From assembly GCA_002433065.1 (NCBI GenBank), contig DJHK01000002.1, positions 1 to 47,490 on the forward strand: 47,490 bases of DNA, in the 5' to 3' direction. Origin of the DNA: Chloroflexi bacterium UBA6622. GTDB lineage: Bacteria; Chloroflexota; UBA11872. Of the stretch, positions 17,130 to 25,169 are shown one piece after another (the first letter of the stretch is position 1; each line of letters begins with the position of its first letter). Below the pieces are notes generated by a model. The model made no database searches. It saw only the letters and a list, made by a program, of their open reading frames with translations, and was not told the DNA's origin. Position numbers and translations under genes: made by a program.

Positions 17130-17918
17130 TTGTCGACTTTGATAAGCATCGAGCAGTACGAAAGAGGTACCGTCGCGTTGACTCTTACAATCGTCGTTCC
17201 AGCCTATAACGAGGCCACGCGGCTAGGCAGATCGCTTCCCGTGCTTCTGAATCACCTCCAGGCACGACCTGAAGCATGCCGCGTTGTTGTAGTTGACGAT
17301 GGGAGCACAGATGGAACAGCAGACGCCGTTCGTGCGCTTATGCCTGCACACTCAGAACTTGATCTCCTTTCCCTAGCCCGTCAGCAAGGCAAAGGTGGCG
17401 CGGTCCGTGCTGGAATGCTCGCATCTCAAAGTGATGTGGTGGGGTTTATGGATGCTGATTTGTCCACATCGCTGGACCATATTGATCAGGCCGTAACAGA
17501 ACTTGAACGTGGTGCTGACGTAGTCATAGGCTCACGCGCCTTGCCAACCAGTCATACCGTTACCGCACAACCTGCGTATCGCCGGATTGGCGCACGGGTG
17601 TTCCGGGAAATAACCCGCGTAATCGGAGCCGTTCCCAACACGCCGGATGCCCAGTGCGGTTTCAAGTTCTTCCGAGGAGCCGTAGCCTACGATCTTTTTG
17701 TATCCACTGTGGTGAACCGTTGGATGTTTGATTTAGAGATTCTTCGGTTGGCCGTGTACCGTAACTACAAGCTGGCCCAAATTCCGGTGGAATGGACAAA
17801 CGACCCAGATTCACGTCTACGCCTAACCGTCGACACCCTTAGAATGATCCGCGATTTGGCTAGGATTCGTTGGCGATTCTGGAGGGGTCATTACGGTGAC
17901 TCAGCTAGAACCCCGTAA
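17130..17918 (+). CDS. GT2 glycosyltransferase, dolichyl/polyprenyl-phosphate glucosyltransferase-like
   Basis: Family 2 glycosyltransferase, 262 residues, expected to move a hexose from a nucleotide sugar to a polyprenyl phosphate at the inner membrane face. Motifs are TIVVPAYNEATRLGRSL, VVDDGSTDGT, GKGGAVRAGM, GFMDADLSTSLD (DxD-type metal site), VIGSRAL, TPDAQCGFKFF and NRWMFDLEIL, the pattern of ALG5-like enzymes. There is no membrane anchor. The start is uncertain: the frame opens at TTG 17130, but TTG 17178 has AGAGG 10 bases upstream and begins just before the first beta-strand. The divergent membrane protein at 15019-17010 could use its product. Confidence 0.87.
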   Translation: MSTLISIEQYERGTVALTLTIVVPAYNEATRLGRSLPVLLNHLQARPEACRVVVVDDGSTDGTADAVRALMPAHSELDLLSLARQQGKGGAVRAGMLASQSDVVGFMDADLSTSLDHIDQAVTELERGADVVIGSRALPTSHTVTAQPAYRRIGARVFREITRVIGAVPNTPDAQCGFKFFRGAVAYDLFVSTVVNRWMFDLEILRLAVYRNYKLAQIPVEWTNDPDSRLRLTVDTLRMIRDLARIRWRFWRGHYGDSARTP

Positions 17919-18080
17919 AGTCGACCATGCATTGCTCTGACAACTGCGATCAGGACTCGATCCTGTCACGCACAAAATCAAAACCATCCATTACGTCTCC
18001 CTTGCCTTGCAAGTCGTATGAGTCGGGACAATCCCTTGAAATGATGGCAGCAGAACACCACCCGAATCGCCTGTAACCAA

Positions 18081-18725
18081 ATGAGCGACTGGATATCGGC
18101 CACGCGAGCGTTCTTGATCGATTTCCTCGAAACACATCAATATCTCGCCCTCGCGGCGTATGTCGCAGTCGAGGAAGCTGGTGTGCCGTTCCCAGTTCCT
18201 GCCGACACGGCAATCATGCTGATGGGATATCAGGTATATCGAGGCGTAGCGAATCCTGTGGCCATCGTTCTTGTCGTAGTCTGCTCCGCTACCGCCGGTG
18301 CTTCTGTGTTGTACTGGATAGCCCGTTTAATCGGACCCAGAGTGCTCGATAAGTATGGCCACGTGTTGCACATAACACCCGACCGTCGTCATCGAGCCGA
18401 GCGATGGATTAGACGGCACGAGGTTCCGGCCGTAGTCATCGGCCGTTTAATCCCTGGATTTCGAATTGTAATCACCGTTGTAGCTGGCACGGCCAGAACC
18501 AGCTTCTTGGCTTTTCTACCATCGGCAGCCCTGTCCGCCGTAATTTGGGTTTTCATCTACATGGCGATTGGATGGGCTCTCGGCGACCAATATAAAAAGT
18601 TCTCATCAGCAATCAACGCAGATCCCCGCGTAGGCCTTGTGATTGTTATTGGAACCATCGGGTTGGTTATAGCACTTGTCGCATTTCGGCTTCGACGAAG
18701 AATCATGAGGCGTCTACGCGGGTAG
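18081..18725 (+). CDS. DedA-family (VTT-domain) membrane protein
   Basis: Inner-membrane protein of the DedA/SNARE-associated family, members of which include flippases for undecaprenyl phosphate or phospholipids. The 214 residues include AYVAVEEAGVPFPVPADTA, the family E-x-x-G-x-PxP motif, and GRLIPGFRIVITVVAG, the G-R-x-x-P-x-x-R motif, plus four to five hydrophobic stretches. The ATG at 18081 is the natural start, though no ribosome site is visible. Its position after a polyprenyl-phosphate glycosyltransferase gene is compatible with lipid-carrier recycling. Confidence 0.88.
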   Translation: MSDWISATRAFLIDFLETHQYLALAAYVAVEEAGVPFPVPADTAIMLMGYQVYRGVANPVAIVLVVVCSATAGASVLYWIARLIGPRVLDKYGHVLHITPDRRHRAERWIRRHEVPAVVIGRLIPGFRIVITVVAGTARTSFLAFLPSAALSAVIWVFIYMAIGWALGDQYKKFSSAINADPRVGLVIVIGTIGLVIALVAFRLRRRIMRRLRG

Positions 18726-18739
18726 CCAACCAACCGTCC

Positions 18740-19150
18740 CTACTGTGCCGTACGTTCATCCTGATTCAAGGATCGCCCACGGCTCACTACACGCTTGAGC
18801 AGTGGGATCCACTCTGATGAACCTTCCCGGCGCCAATCGAGATCATCCTGCAACTTCATGAGCCGGTCCATCCGACCCATACGTTCAGCCCGTTCGTAAA
18901 TTCGCAGCCACACACAAGGCATTGTGGGATCGGTCTCACACATACCGTACATGTCAGTCCCACCACAGGGTCCGTCGCGCAGACCCTTGGGGCAACTCAT
19001 AGGACAGATGAACGCGGTGTCCTGGAGTATGCAGTGCCCACACATCTGACAGCCAAACAAGGGACGCTTGATTAATCGCTCGACCAGCGCCACAGCCTGT
19101 TCCGGCGCACGCTTGACCGCGCGCAGAGCTGTCGCCTGCGAGATATTCAC
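18740..19150 (-). CDS. Stand-alone methylenetetrahydrofolate reductase C-terminal (zinc-binding) domain protein
   Basis: A 136-residue protein dominated by the cysteine-rich domain normally fused to, or working with, certain 5,10-methylene-THF reductases (MTHFR_C/MetV-like). Residues 31-82 show FGCQMCGHCILQDTAFICP, MSCPKGLRDGPCGG, GMCETDP and MPCVWLRIYERAERMG. About eight cysteines are in the conserved order, consistent with zinc or Fe-S binding. No reductase domain is adjacent, so any partner must be encoded elsewhere. It converges on the DedA gene with a 14-base gap. Confidence 0.85.
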   Translation of the reverse strand: MNISQATALRAVKRAPEQAVALVERLIKRPLFGCQMCGHCILQDTAFICPMSCPKGLRDGPCGGTDMYGMCETDPTMPCVWLRIYERAERMGRMDRLMKLQDDLDWRREGSSEWIPLLKRVVSRGRSLNQDERTAQ

Positions 19151-19197
19151 AGCTGACCAGTTTGTTCACACATACCTAAGTATATGAAGAATCACGT

Positions 19198-19226
19198 CCA
19201 GTCCTGATATGAAAAGTCAGGCCTGG
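19198..19226 (-). terminator. Hairpin directly after the LysM gene
   Basis: A stem of 10 positions with 9 paired (CCAGTCCTGA with TCAGGCCTGG on the plus strand) closes a 9-base loop. It begins 7 bases past the stop of the minus-strand LysM gene. A T-rich run is weak on the minus-strand side, so it may be an intrinsic terminator or an RNA-end-stabilising hairpin separating LysM from the MTHFR-domain gene. Confidence 0.45.
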
Positions 19227-19232
19227 CTTGGT

Positions 19233-19838
19233 TCAACGAGGGCTGGAAACCCCTATCGCAGCAGTAGCGGTATTGCGCGGCGGTGGAGGTGTGCGAGATC
19301 GGCTTGGAATGCGCAAATTCTTACCGACGAAAAGCTTCTGAGGATCGATATCCCCGTTGAGTTCGACGATATCACTACTGGTAACTCCAAACTCCTGGGC
19401 GATCGCAAAAAGAGTGTCACCAGTCTTCACCACATATATGGTCTCGTCAGACTCGCCGCTCTGAGCAGTTGGGGCCTGAATTCGCTCGCCAGGTTCCGGT
19501 AACACAAGTTTCTGCCCGGCAAAGATATTGTTTGGATCGGTAATCGAATTCTTCGCCTGCAGATCACCCATACTAATCTTGAAGCGCACTGCTATCCCAT
19601 TAAGCGTGTCTCCAGCCATTACCGTGTAGGTCTGGGGGTTTGGCGTAGGTGGAGGGGGCTCGCTGGGTTTTGGCGGAGTCACCGGACCCTCAGTCGCCGT
19701 GACCGTGACAATGGGTGTAACCACCGGCTCTTCATCTGGACCAGGGGGTCGTCTGGCCTCTTGAACCAGCAAGAAAACAACCAGGCCTAGAATTCCTAGC
19801 CCGAGTGCTCCAAATACCAACTCTCGGCGTGAGTTCAT
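19233..19838 (-). CDS. Membrane-anchored double-LysM protein
   Basis: A 201-residue protein with an N-terminal membrane anchor (about residues 8-26, GALGLGILGLVVFLLV), a Pro/Thr-rich linker and two LysM domains. Repeat 1 starts QTYTVMAGDTLNGIAVRFKI and repeat 2 starts TIYVVKTGDTLFAIAQEFGV, each ending in a GQKLVLPEP or GKNLRIPSR segment. LysM binds N-acetylglucosamine polymers such as peptidoglycan, so this is probably a cell-wall-associated adaptor with no catalytic domain. It starts at ATG 19838 and is divergent from the nucleotidyltransferase. If the host lacks peptidoglycan, as some Chloroflexota do, another glycan would be the ligand. Confidence 0.88.
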   Translation of the reverse strand: MNSRRELVFGALGLGILGLVVFLLVQEARRPPGPDEEPVVTPIVTVTATEGPVTPPKPSEPPPPTPNPQTYTVMAGDTLNGIAVRFKISMGDLQAKNSITDPNNIFAGQKLVLPEPGERIQAPTAQSGESDETIYVVKTGDTLFAIAQEFGVTSSDIVELNGDIDPQKLFVGKNLRIPSRSRTPPPPRNTATAAIGVSSPR

Positions 19839-19961
19839 TAGCTACTTACATCTCCATCACCCGCAAATGGACGCCAGCCGCCTTTCCGTACGTCCATCTC
19901 GAACGTGAGTATATGCTGGTTTCTGAGCACAGTCGGATCATGGCGACGTACCATAGACAAC

Positions 19962-20690
19962 ATGCAGGCCCTAGTACTAGCCGCCGGTTGGGCCACCCGT
20001 CTTGGGACCCTTACCGGCGGACGACCCAAACATCTGCTACCTATCGGGTCCCGGACAGCACTGGACTTCGTTGTTGATCGACTTGGAGCGGTTCCGTCAA
20101 TGGACCATGTTTCCGTGATCACACACGACGTCGGGTGTCCTGCGTTCATTGACTGGTCCGTTAGCCGAACAAGTGCACCGACAGTATCGATATTGTCGGA
20201 TGGGACCACCTCGGTTGAAAACCGTCTTGGTTCAATAGGAGACATGGCGTTCTTCATTCGTGAAGCGGATCCGAACGACGATCTGATCATCGTCGCAGGT
20301 GACAACGTCTTTGACTTTGATCTCACACCCCTAGCCAGGGCAACCCAAAAGAACATCGTCGTAGGCTTGTACGACGTCGAATCCTATGAACTCGCTTCCC
20401 GCTATGGAATTGTGGCCATCGACGCCAACAACCGAATCACAAGTTTTGTCGAGAAACCAGAACACCCGAAAAGCACACTGGCAGCTGTCGCCATCTATGG
20501 ATTTCCACGGGACAAGCTTGTAGTGATACAGGACTACCTCAACGCCGGAGGTAGCCCTGACCAATCCGGGGCGCTCATCGAGTGGTTGCACACACGAGAG
20601 CACATTGTGGGTCATGTATTTGACGGTCGATGGATCGATATTGGAGGAGTGGACGAATACCACCGAGCCATACAAGAATTTGGCTCGTGA
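19962..20690 (+). CDS. Sugar-phosphate nucleotidyltransferase
   Basis: NDP-sugar pyrophosphorylase, 242 residues from the ATG at 19962, that makes an activated sugar from NTP and a sugar 1-phosphate. The signature ALVLAAGWATRLGTLTGGRP then KHLLPI is at the N-terminus; later motifs are IIVAGDNVFDFDL (metal-binding Asp), ASRYGIVAID, SFVEKPEHP, AAVAIYGFP and DGRWIDIGGVDEYHRA. It resembles the glucose-1-phosphate thymidylyl/cytidylyl group; the nucleotide is not determinable. The longer frame from 19905 would add an unrelated extension. The stop overlaps the GTG of the small ORF that follows, implying coupled translation. Confidence 0.88.
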   Translation: MQALVLAAGWATRLGTLTGGRPKHLLPIGSRTALDFVVDRLGAVPSMDHVSVITHDVGCPAFIDWSVSRTSAPTVSILSDGTTSVENRLGSIGDMAFFIREADPNDDLIIVAGDNVFDFDLTPLARATQKNIVVGLYDVESYELASRYGIVAIDANNRITSFVEKPEHPKSTLAAVAIYGFPRDKLVVIQDYLNAGGSPDQSGALIEWLHTREHIVGHVFDGRWIDIGGVDEYHRAIQEFGS

Positions 20691-20863
20691 GCATATCTGC
20701 CAGCACGCGAGAAACAGCTCGCGAAGAGTTTGTGGATCTCTTTATTGAGTTTGTTGAGACCGTGACTAAGCCATTCTTAGCCACATTCGAACGATCCCCA
20801 GCACTCTACAAACTCGCGCCAGCAGCACCAACCACACGTGCTGCACTCCAGAACAACCAATGA
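20687..20863 (+). CDS. 58-residue small protein coupled between nucleotidyltransferase and DUF4126 genes
   Basis: An ORF too short for routine calling, starting at GTG 20687. Its start overlaps the upstream stop (GTGA) and its stop overlaps the downstream ATG (ATGA), so it sits without a gap in a three-gene translational chain. The predicted protein has an amphipathic, acidic N-terminal helix (ETAREEFVDLFIEFVETVTK) and a short basic/alanine-rich tail, without signal peptide or cysteines. I do not recognise the family. The exact junctions on both sides are the main evidence that it is real. Confidence 0.6.
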   Translation: MSISASTRETAREEFVDLFIEFVETVTKPFLATFERSPALYKLAPAAPTTRAALQNNQ

Positions 20864-21405
20864 GTTTTGTTCTGGCGCTCGCCCTTGGTATCTCCAGCGG
20901 AATGAATCCCTACGTCACCGTAGCAATAACAATGATCGTCGCCGAACGATCCGATCTGCTGAAGATTAGTCTTCCGGATCCGATCTCGGCCAACACGGTT
21001 CTTGTCGCAGCCCTAATCCTCTTGCCATTGGACATCTTTGGCGACAAGTTTCCTTCTACTGGACGCTTGGTGGATCGAATTGGCTGGATCGTAAAACCGA
21101 TAACAGGCGCAATCCTAGGTGGAATCGTGCTTGGAACAAGCGGTGCAGGGATTGCTATTGGCATTTCCATAGGGGCCTTTGCAGGTTTATTGACTTATGG
21201 ACTACGGCTACGAGTGCGTGAACGCATTCAGGAACGAATGCTAGGTTTTGGCCGAATCGTGATCGGTGCCTACGGAGACTTCGGGAGTGGAATCATCACG
21301 ATGGTTGCGATCTTGTCGCCCCCAGCAGGTCTTACGATCGCCATGGGAATGATTGGTCTCGCCCTCTTTGCTGATAACCGATGGGGCCAGAGCCAGCCCG
21401 TCTAA
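20860..21405 (+). CDS. DUF4126 family membrane protein
   Basis: Integral membrane protein of 181 residues with about five hydrophobic segments. The start LALALGISSGMNPYVTVAIT matches the glycine-rich first helix of DUF4126 proteins, followed by ILLPLDIFGDKFPSTGRLVD and a long small-residue helix region (GAILGGIVLGTSGAGIAIG). Function of the family is unknown. Translation is coupled to the preceding 58-residue ORF by an ATGA overlap. It converges on the chorismate-utilising gene with a 4-base overlap. Confidence 0.78.
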   Translation: MSFVLALALGISSGMNPYVTVAITMIVAERSDLLKISLPDPISANTVLVAALILLPLDIFGDKFPSTGRLVDRIGWIVKPITGAILGGIVLGTSGAGIAIGISIGAFAGLLTYGLRLRVRERIQERMLGFGRIVIGAYGDFGSGIITMVAILSPPAGLTIAMGMIGLALFADNRWGQSQPV

Positions 21406-22826
21406 AGCTCGTAGTTTTCTGTGATCCCTAGCGCTTCCAGTACCCCACGGGCTTTTGCCACTGTCTCCTGAAACTCAAGAGCAGGATCAGAATCTGCAAC
21501 GATTCCAGCTCCAACGTGCAGATACGCCCTCTCATGATGGAGCTGAACTGTTCGGATGGCCAAACTTGCCATCAGCGCGCCATCGTGACCCAGAGCAAAA
21601 ATGGTCCCGCAATAAACATCGCGTGTGACCGGCTCAATCTCATCAATAATTTGCATGGCACGAATCTTAGGAGCACCGGTTATGGACCCACCAGGCCAAC
21701 ACGCTCGCAAAAGGTCTGTTGCTGTCACACCCTCGCGCAAACAACCACTGACCTCAGATACCAGTTGCCATACCGTCGGTAAAGCCTCTGTTGTCCAGAG
21801 TGAAGGGACCCGAATCGATCCAGGCACACAGACACGACCAAAGTCGTTTCGAAGAACATCAACGATCATTAAGTTTTCAGCACGATCCTTGCAGCTCGCA
21901 CGCAAGCGAGACTCAGCGTCGGAATCAAGCACCTTTGTCGACCCTCTGGGAGCCGTTCCTTTAATAGGCCGGGTCAGAGCACGACCCGCAGGGTCCACCT
22001 CCAAAAACAGTTCCGGCGAAGCACTCACGATCGCCAGTTCACCAGCCTCAATATAAGCACCGAAGGAAGCAGGATGAATCGACGCGAGACGTTCGAAATG
22101 ATCAAGCCCTGAGGAAACAGGGTCGAACTCAATCCGCCGGGCCACATTCACCTGATAACAATCGCCAGCCGAAATATAGTCCTTCACAACCTCGACCCAA
22201 CGACCAAATTCAGAGCGACCTACATTGGAAATTCCTTGGCGAGTTCGTGACACAACAATCGGAACATCGCTAGATCGCAAGCGTTCGTGTACGCCTGCGC
22301 AAGCCTCTTCCGGATCACGTCCACCAACGTCAGTCGCTACTATCCAACCAGTGCCGTCACGCCCATCACGCGCCACGACCCAGTCATACAGGCCAGCCCA
22401 CATTAGGTCAGTCAGGGATTGATCACCACGCCCACGCGACAACAGTTCCGGCTCGCAAGAAGCTTCGTAAGCAATGTATCCAATGGCACCGCCTATAAAC
22501 GGCGGCAGCGCCTCTGTCGGTTGATATTCAGTCACAGTCAATGTGTGAAGGGCCTCAAACCCATCACTATCCATGACGCCCAGACCGTCCGAACGGACAC
22601 CATCACGCGTCCAGCGCACACTATCGTATGGATCAGCAGCTAAATATGACCACCGTCCGTTACCCGCTCCAGTAGGTCCTCCATCAAGCACGGCAAGACC
22701 CGGGAGATCTTGAAATTGGCGTGCAAGTAGCCGGATCGGAGGAAGAACATCCAATCGGATAACACGAATTTGAATACTTGGACCAGTTGGCCCGGTCACA
22801 CCGACGGTCGCTGGCTGCCGGATCAA
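21402..22826 (-). CDS. pabB: Aminodeoxychorismate synthase component I / anthranilate synthase-type
   Basis: Chorismate-binding enzyme of 474 residues that makes 4-amino-4-deoxychorismate for folate. The C-terminal chorismate domain shows YISAGDCYQVNVARRI, SASPELFL, RPIKGTAPRG, SCKDRAENLMIVDVLRND, PGGSITGAPKIRAM and YLHVGAGIVADSDP. The PIKGT lysine is characteristic of PabB rather than TrpE. The N-terminal domain contains PPFIGGAIGYIAYE. No glutamine amidotransferase or lyase gene is adjacent. The frame opens at TTG 22826; the first 20 residues are low complexity and a GTG about nine codons in is an alternative start. Confidence 0.88.
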   Translation of the reverse strand: MIRQPATVGVTGPTGPSIQIRVIRLDVLPPIRLLARQFQDLPGLAVLDGGPTGAGNGRWSYLAADPYDSVRWTRDGVRSDGLGVMDSDGFEALHTLTVTEYQPTEALPPFIGGAIGYIAYEASCEPELLSRGRGDQSLTDLMWAGLYDWVVARDGRDGTGWIVATDVGGRDPEEACAGVHERLRSSDVPIVVSRTRQGISNVGRSEFGRWVEVVKDYISAGDCYQVNVARRIEFDPVSSGLDHFERLASIHPASFGAYIEAGELAIVSASPELFLEVDPAGRALTRPIKGTAPRGSTKVLDSDAESRLRASCKDRAENLMIVDVLRNDFGRVCVPGSIRVPSLWTTEALPTVWQLVSEVSGCLREGVTATDLLRACWPGGSITGAPKIRAMQIIDEIEPVTRDVYCGTIFALGHDGALMASLAIRTVQLHHERAYLHVGAGIVADSDPALEFQETVAKARGVLEALGITENYEL

Positions 22827-23041
22827 ACCAGCACTACTTCAGAAGGCGAGCATGGTCCCTTCGTCCGCCTACGACTGTGGCACATCTGAGTTGTAGCCTG
22901 TACGAGAAATCATCTCGACCACTCACTCACCAAGCACAAGATTTTGATAGGGCGAGCTACCAAGGGCGAAGCCTGTCTAATGGGAGCCAAGACGACGAAA
23001 CATTTTGTTTGTCTATCAAGCATGATTAATCGTAGCGCTGG

Positions 23042-24070
23042 GTGCGTAACGCTGTGAACCTCCCTGCAGGAAAATTACCTCTCCACATCCTTCGCGAGCT
23101 ACTTCAGAACCTGCCAGCAACCGATCCAGCTGTACTGGTTGGGGCCACGCCGGGCGAAGACGCAGCAGCTCTTGACCTTAACGCTGAGAATCTGTTGGTT
23201 GTCGCCTCAGACCCGATCACCTTCACCACCACAGACGTCGGCCGTTACCTTTTGGCCGTGAACGGTAACGATCTTGCCGTAATGGGAGCTGAACCCCGCT
23301 GGCTGCTTACAACAATTCTTATGCCACTCGACAGTACGGTGGACGAAGTTCGAGCCCTGCTTACCGACATTGTTAACGCGTGCACCACCGAAAATGTAGT
23401 TCTTATCGGCGGTCATACAGAAATCACACCGAACGTGTTGTCGCCTATTGTCGTTGGCACCCTACTCGGAACAACAACAGATGCGCAGCTGGTTAAATCA
23501 TCCGGAGCGATGCCAGATGACGCGCTCCTCGCGGTCGGAGGCCTAGCGATTGAAGGCACTACGATCCTCGCCCGTGACCACGCTGAACAACTTCGTCAGG
23601 CCGGCGTCGATCCTCTCGACATAGAGGCGGCCGCCGGCTGGCTGGATTCCCCAGGTATATCAGTAGCGAACGCAGCAGCCGTGCTAAGAAAGACCGGAAC
23701 AATACACGCTATGCACGATCCGACAGAAGGGGGTATCACTGCTGCCCTCCACGAACTAGCTGACGCCGCCCGGGTCGGAGTACTTGTGGATCGGAACGCC
23801 ATTCCCGTAATGCCTGAGTGTCAGCGCATCTGCAAGGCTCTGGACCTCGATCCGTATAGCTTGCTGGCATCGGGCACGCTGGTGGCAGCTGTACCAATGG
23901 CAATCGCTGAGACGCACTTGCGCGCACTGCACACCGATGGATTTCCAGCCGCTCTTATCGGGCGGGTCACTACATGTGCAGATGATCGCCTATGGATAAT
24001 CAATGGCGATCCAACTTCAATCCCCCTACTCTCGCGGGATGAACTGGCGCGCTTCCTCGACATGGCGTGA
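23042..24070 (+). CDS. AIR-synthase-related / HypE-like ATP-grasping protein
   Basis: PurM/HypE/SelD/ThiL-superfamily protein, 342 residues. Features are NLPAGKLPLHILREL at the N-terminus, GEDAAALDL (nucleotide/metal loop), a VASDPITFTTTDVGRYLLAV then NGNDLAVMGAEPRWLLTTI block, VVLIGGHTEITP, and in the second domain MHDPTEGGITAALHELAD and YSLLASGTLVAAVP. Closest to 'hydrogenase maturation factor' HypE-like members that are common without hydrogenase genes. No hyp or hydrogenase gene is nearby, so the real reaction is unknown. Start is GTG 23042, with GTG 23054 as an alternative. Confidence 0.82.
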   Translation: MRNAVNLPAGKLPLHILRELLQNLPATDPAVLVGATPGEDAAALDLNAENLLVVASDPITFTTTDVGRYLLAVNGNDLAVMGAEPRWLLTTILMPLDSTVDEVRALLTDIVNACTTENVVLIGGHTEITPNVLSPIVVGTLLGTTTDAQLVKSSGAMPDDALLAVGGLAIEGTTILARDHAEQLRQAGVDPLDIEAAAGWLDSPGISVANAAAVLRKTGTIHAMHDPTEGGITAALHELADAARVGVLVDRNAIPVMPECQRICKALDLDPYSLLASGTLVAAVPMAIAETHLRALHTDGFPAALIGRVTTCADDRLWIINGDPTSIPLLSRDELARFLDMA

Positions 24071-24113
24071 TCGGCAGGTACTATCCAACAACACACACAA
24101 GCAGAGAAGCACG

Positions 24114-25163
24114 TTGCGGCAACAATCAATCGATCTCCGAAGCGACACGCTAACAACCCCAACGGCCAGCATGCGACAAGCCATGGCCACCGCCGAAGTC
24201 GGTGATGACGTCTTTGATGAAGACCCCACAGTTCGAAGCCTCGAGGAACGATCTGCCGAGCTTTTCGGCCTCGACGCCGGTCTATTTGTGGCCAGCGGTA
24301 CGCAGGGAAATCTCTGCGCGCTCCTGACCCATTGCCGGCCCAGACAGGAAGTCATCGCTGAGCATCGATGCCATGTCGTCACCTGGGAAGTAGGCGGCTG
24401 GGCGTCCTTAGCCGGCGTGACAATGGCAACCGTCGATGCCCCACGTGGCGTCCTGACTCCAACGCTCCTTGAAGGCGCCATCAAACCTGACAATATCCAT
24501 CTGGTCGACACTCGCCTGATCTGGGTTGAGAACACCCACAATGCCGCCGGAGGGACCTGTACAACGCCTTCGGACTTAGATGCCATTACGGGGGTGGCTC
24601 GAACCCATAATCTTCGTGTTCACATAGACGGAGCCCGTATTTTTAACGCGGCGGCAGCACTCGATGTCCCCGTTGCCGACCTTGCTCGGGGTGTTGACAG
24701 TATCCAGTTCTGTCTATCGAAGGGCCTCGGCGCACCCGTCGGATCATTGCTCATTGGAGAAGCGTCATTCATCGAGGAAGCACGCCGGGTGCGCAAGATG
24801 GTTGGCGGCGGTATGCGACAGGTCGGTGTACTCGCCGCTGCTGGACATGTCGCTCTCGATGAGACTCCAAGTCTCCTGCCACAAGATCACGCTAACGCGC
24901 TCGAGCTAGCCCAATTGCTAAGTGACGTGCCGGGACTCTCCGTTGATCTCGACATCGTGGAAACAAACATTGTGTACTTTGGAATTGGCCACGAACTCGG
25001 CCGGCCCTCCACGTTCGCCGCAGAGCTTGATGAACTCGGTGTTCGTGTGGTGGGGTTTGATGAAACCGGTCGATGCCGTGCTGTTACCCACCATCAAGTG
25101 TCGGCTGACGATGTGCGTCAAGCCGCCACGATCATCCATGACCACGCTGCAACCCACAGGTAA
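24114..25163 (+). CDS. ltaE: Low-specificity threonine aldolase
   Basis: PLP-dependent fold-type I enzyme cleaving L-threonine/allo-threonine to glycine and acetaldehyde. Family motifs are QSIDLRSDTLTTPT, VGDDVFDEDPTV, VASGTQGNLCALL, HVDGARIFNAA-type segment (HIDGARIFNAA), and IQFCLSKGLGAPVGSLLIG with the PLP lysine. I start at TTG 24114, preceded by GAGAAG and directly before the conserved RSDT motif. The frame is open to ATG 24003, which would add 37 residues overlapping the HypE-like gene. It lies 6 bases before the next gene, so it is part of a plus-strand operon with the epimerase and methyltransferase. Confidence 0.9.
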   Translation: MRQQSIDLRSDTLTTPTASMRQAMATAEVGDDVFDEDPTVRSLEERSAELFGLDAGLFVASGTQGNLCALLTHCRPRQEVIAEHRCHVVTWEVGGWASLAGVTMATVDAPRGVLTPTLLEGAIKPDNIHLVDTRLIWVENTHNAAGGTCTTPSDLDAITGVARTHNLRVHIDGARIFNAAAALDVPVADLARGVDSIQFCLSKGLGAPVGSLLIGEASFIEEARRVRKMVGGGMRQVGVLAAAGHVALDETPSLLPQDHANALELAQLLSDVPGLSVDLDIVETNIVYFGIGHELGRPSTFAAELDELGVRVVGFDETGRCRAVTHHQVSADDVRQAATIIHDHAATHR

Positions 25164-25169
25164 CACGCG

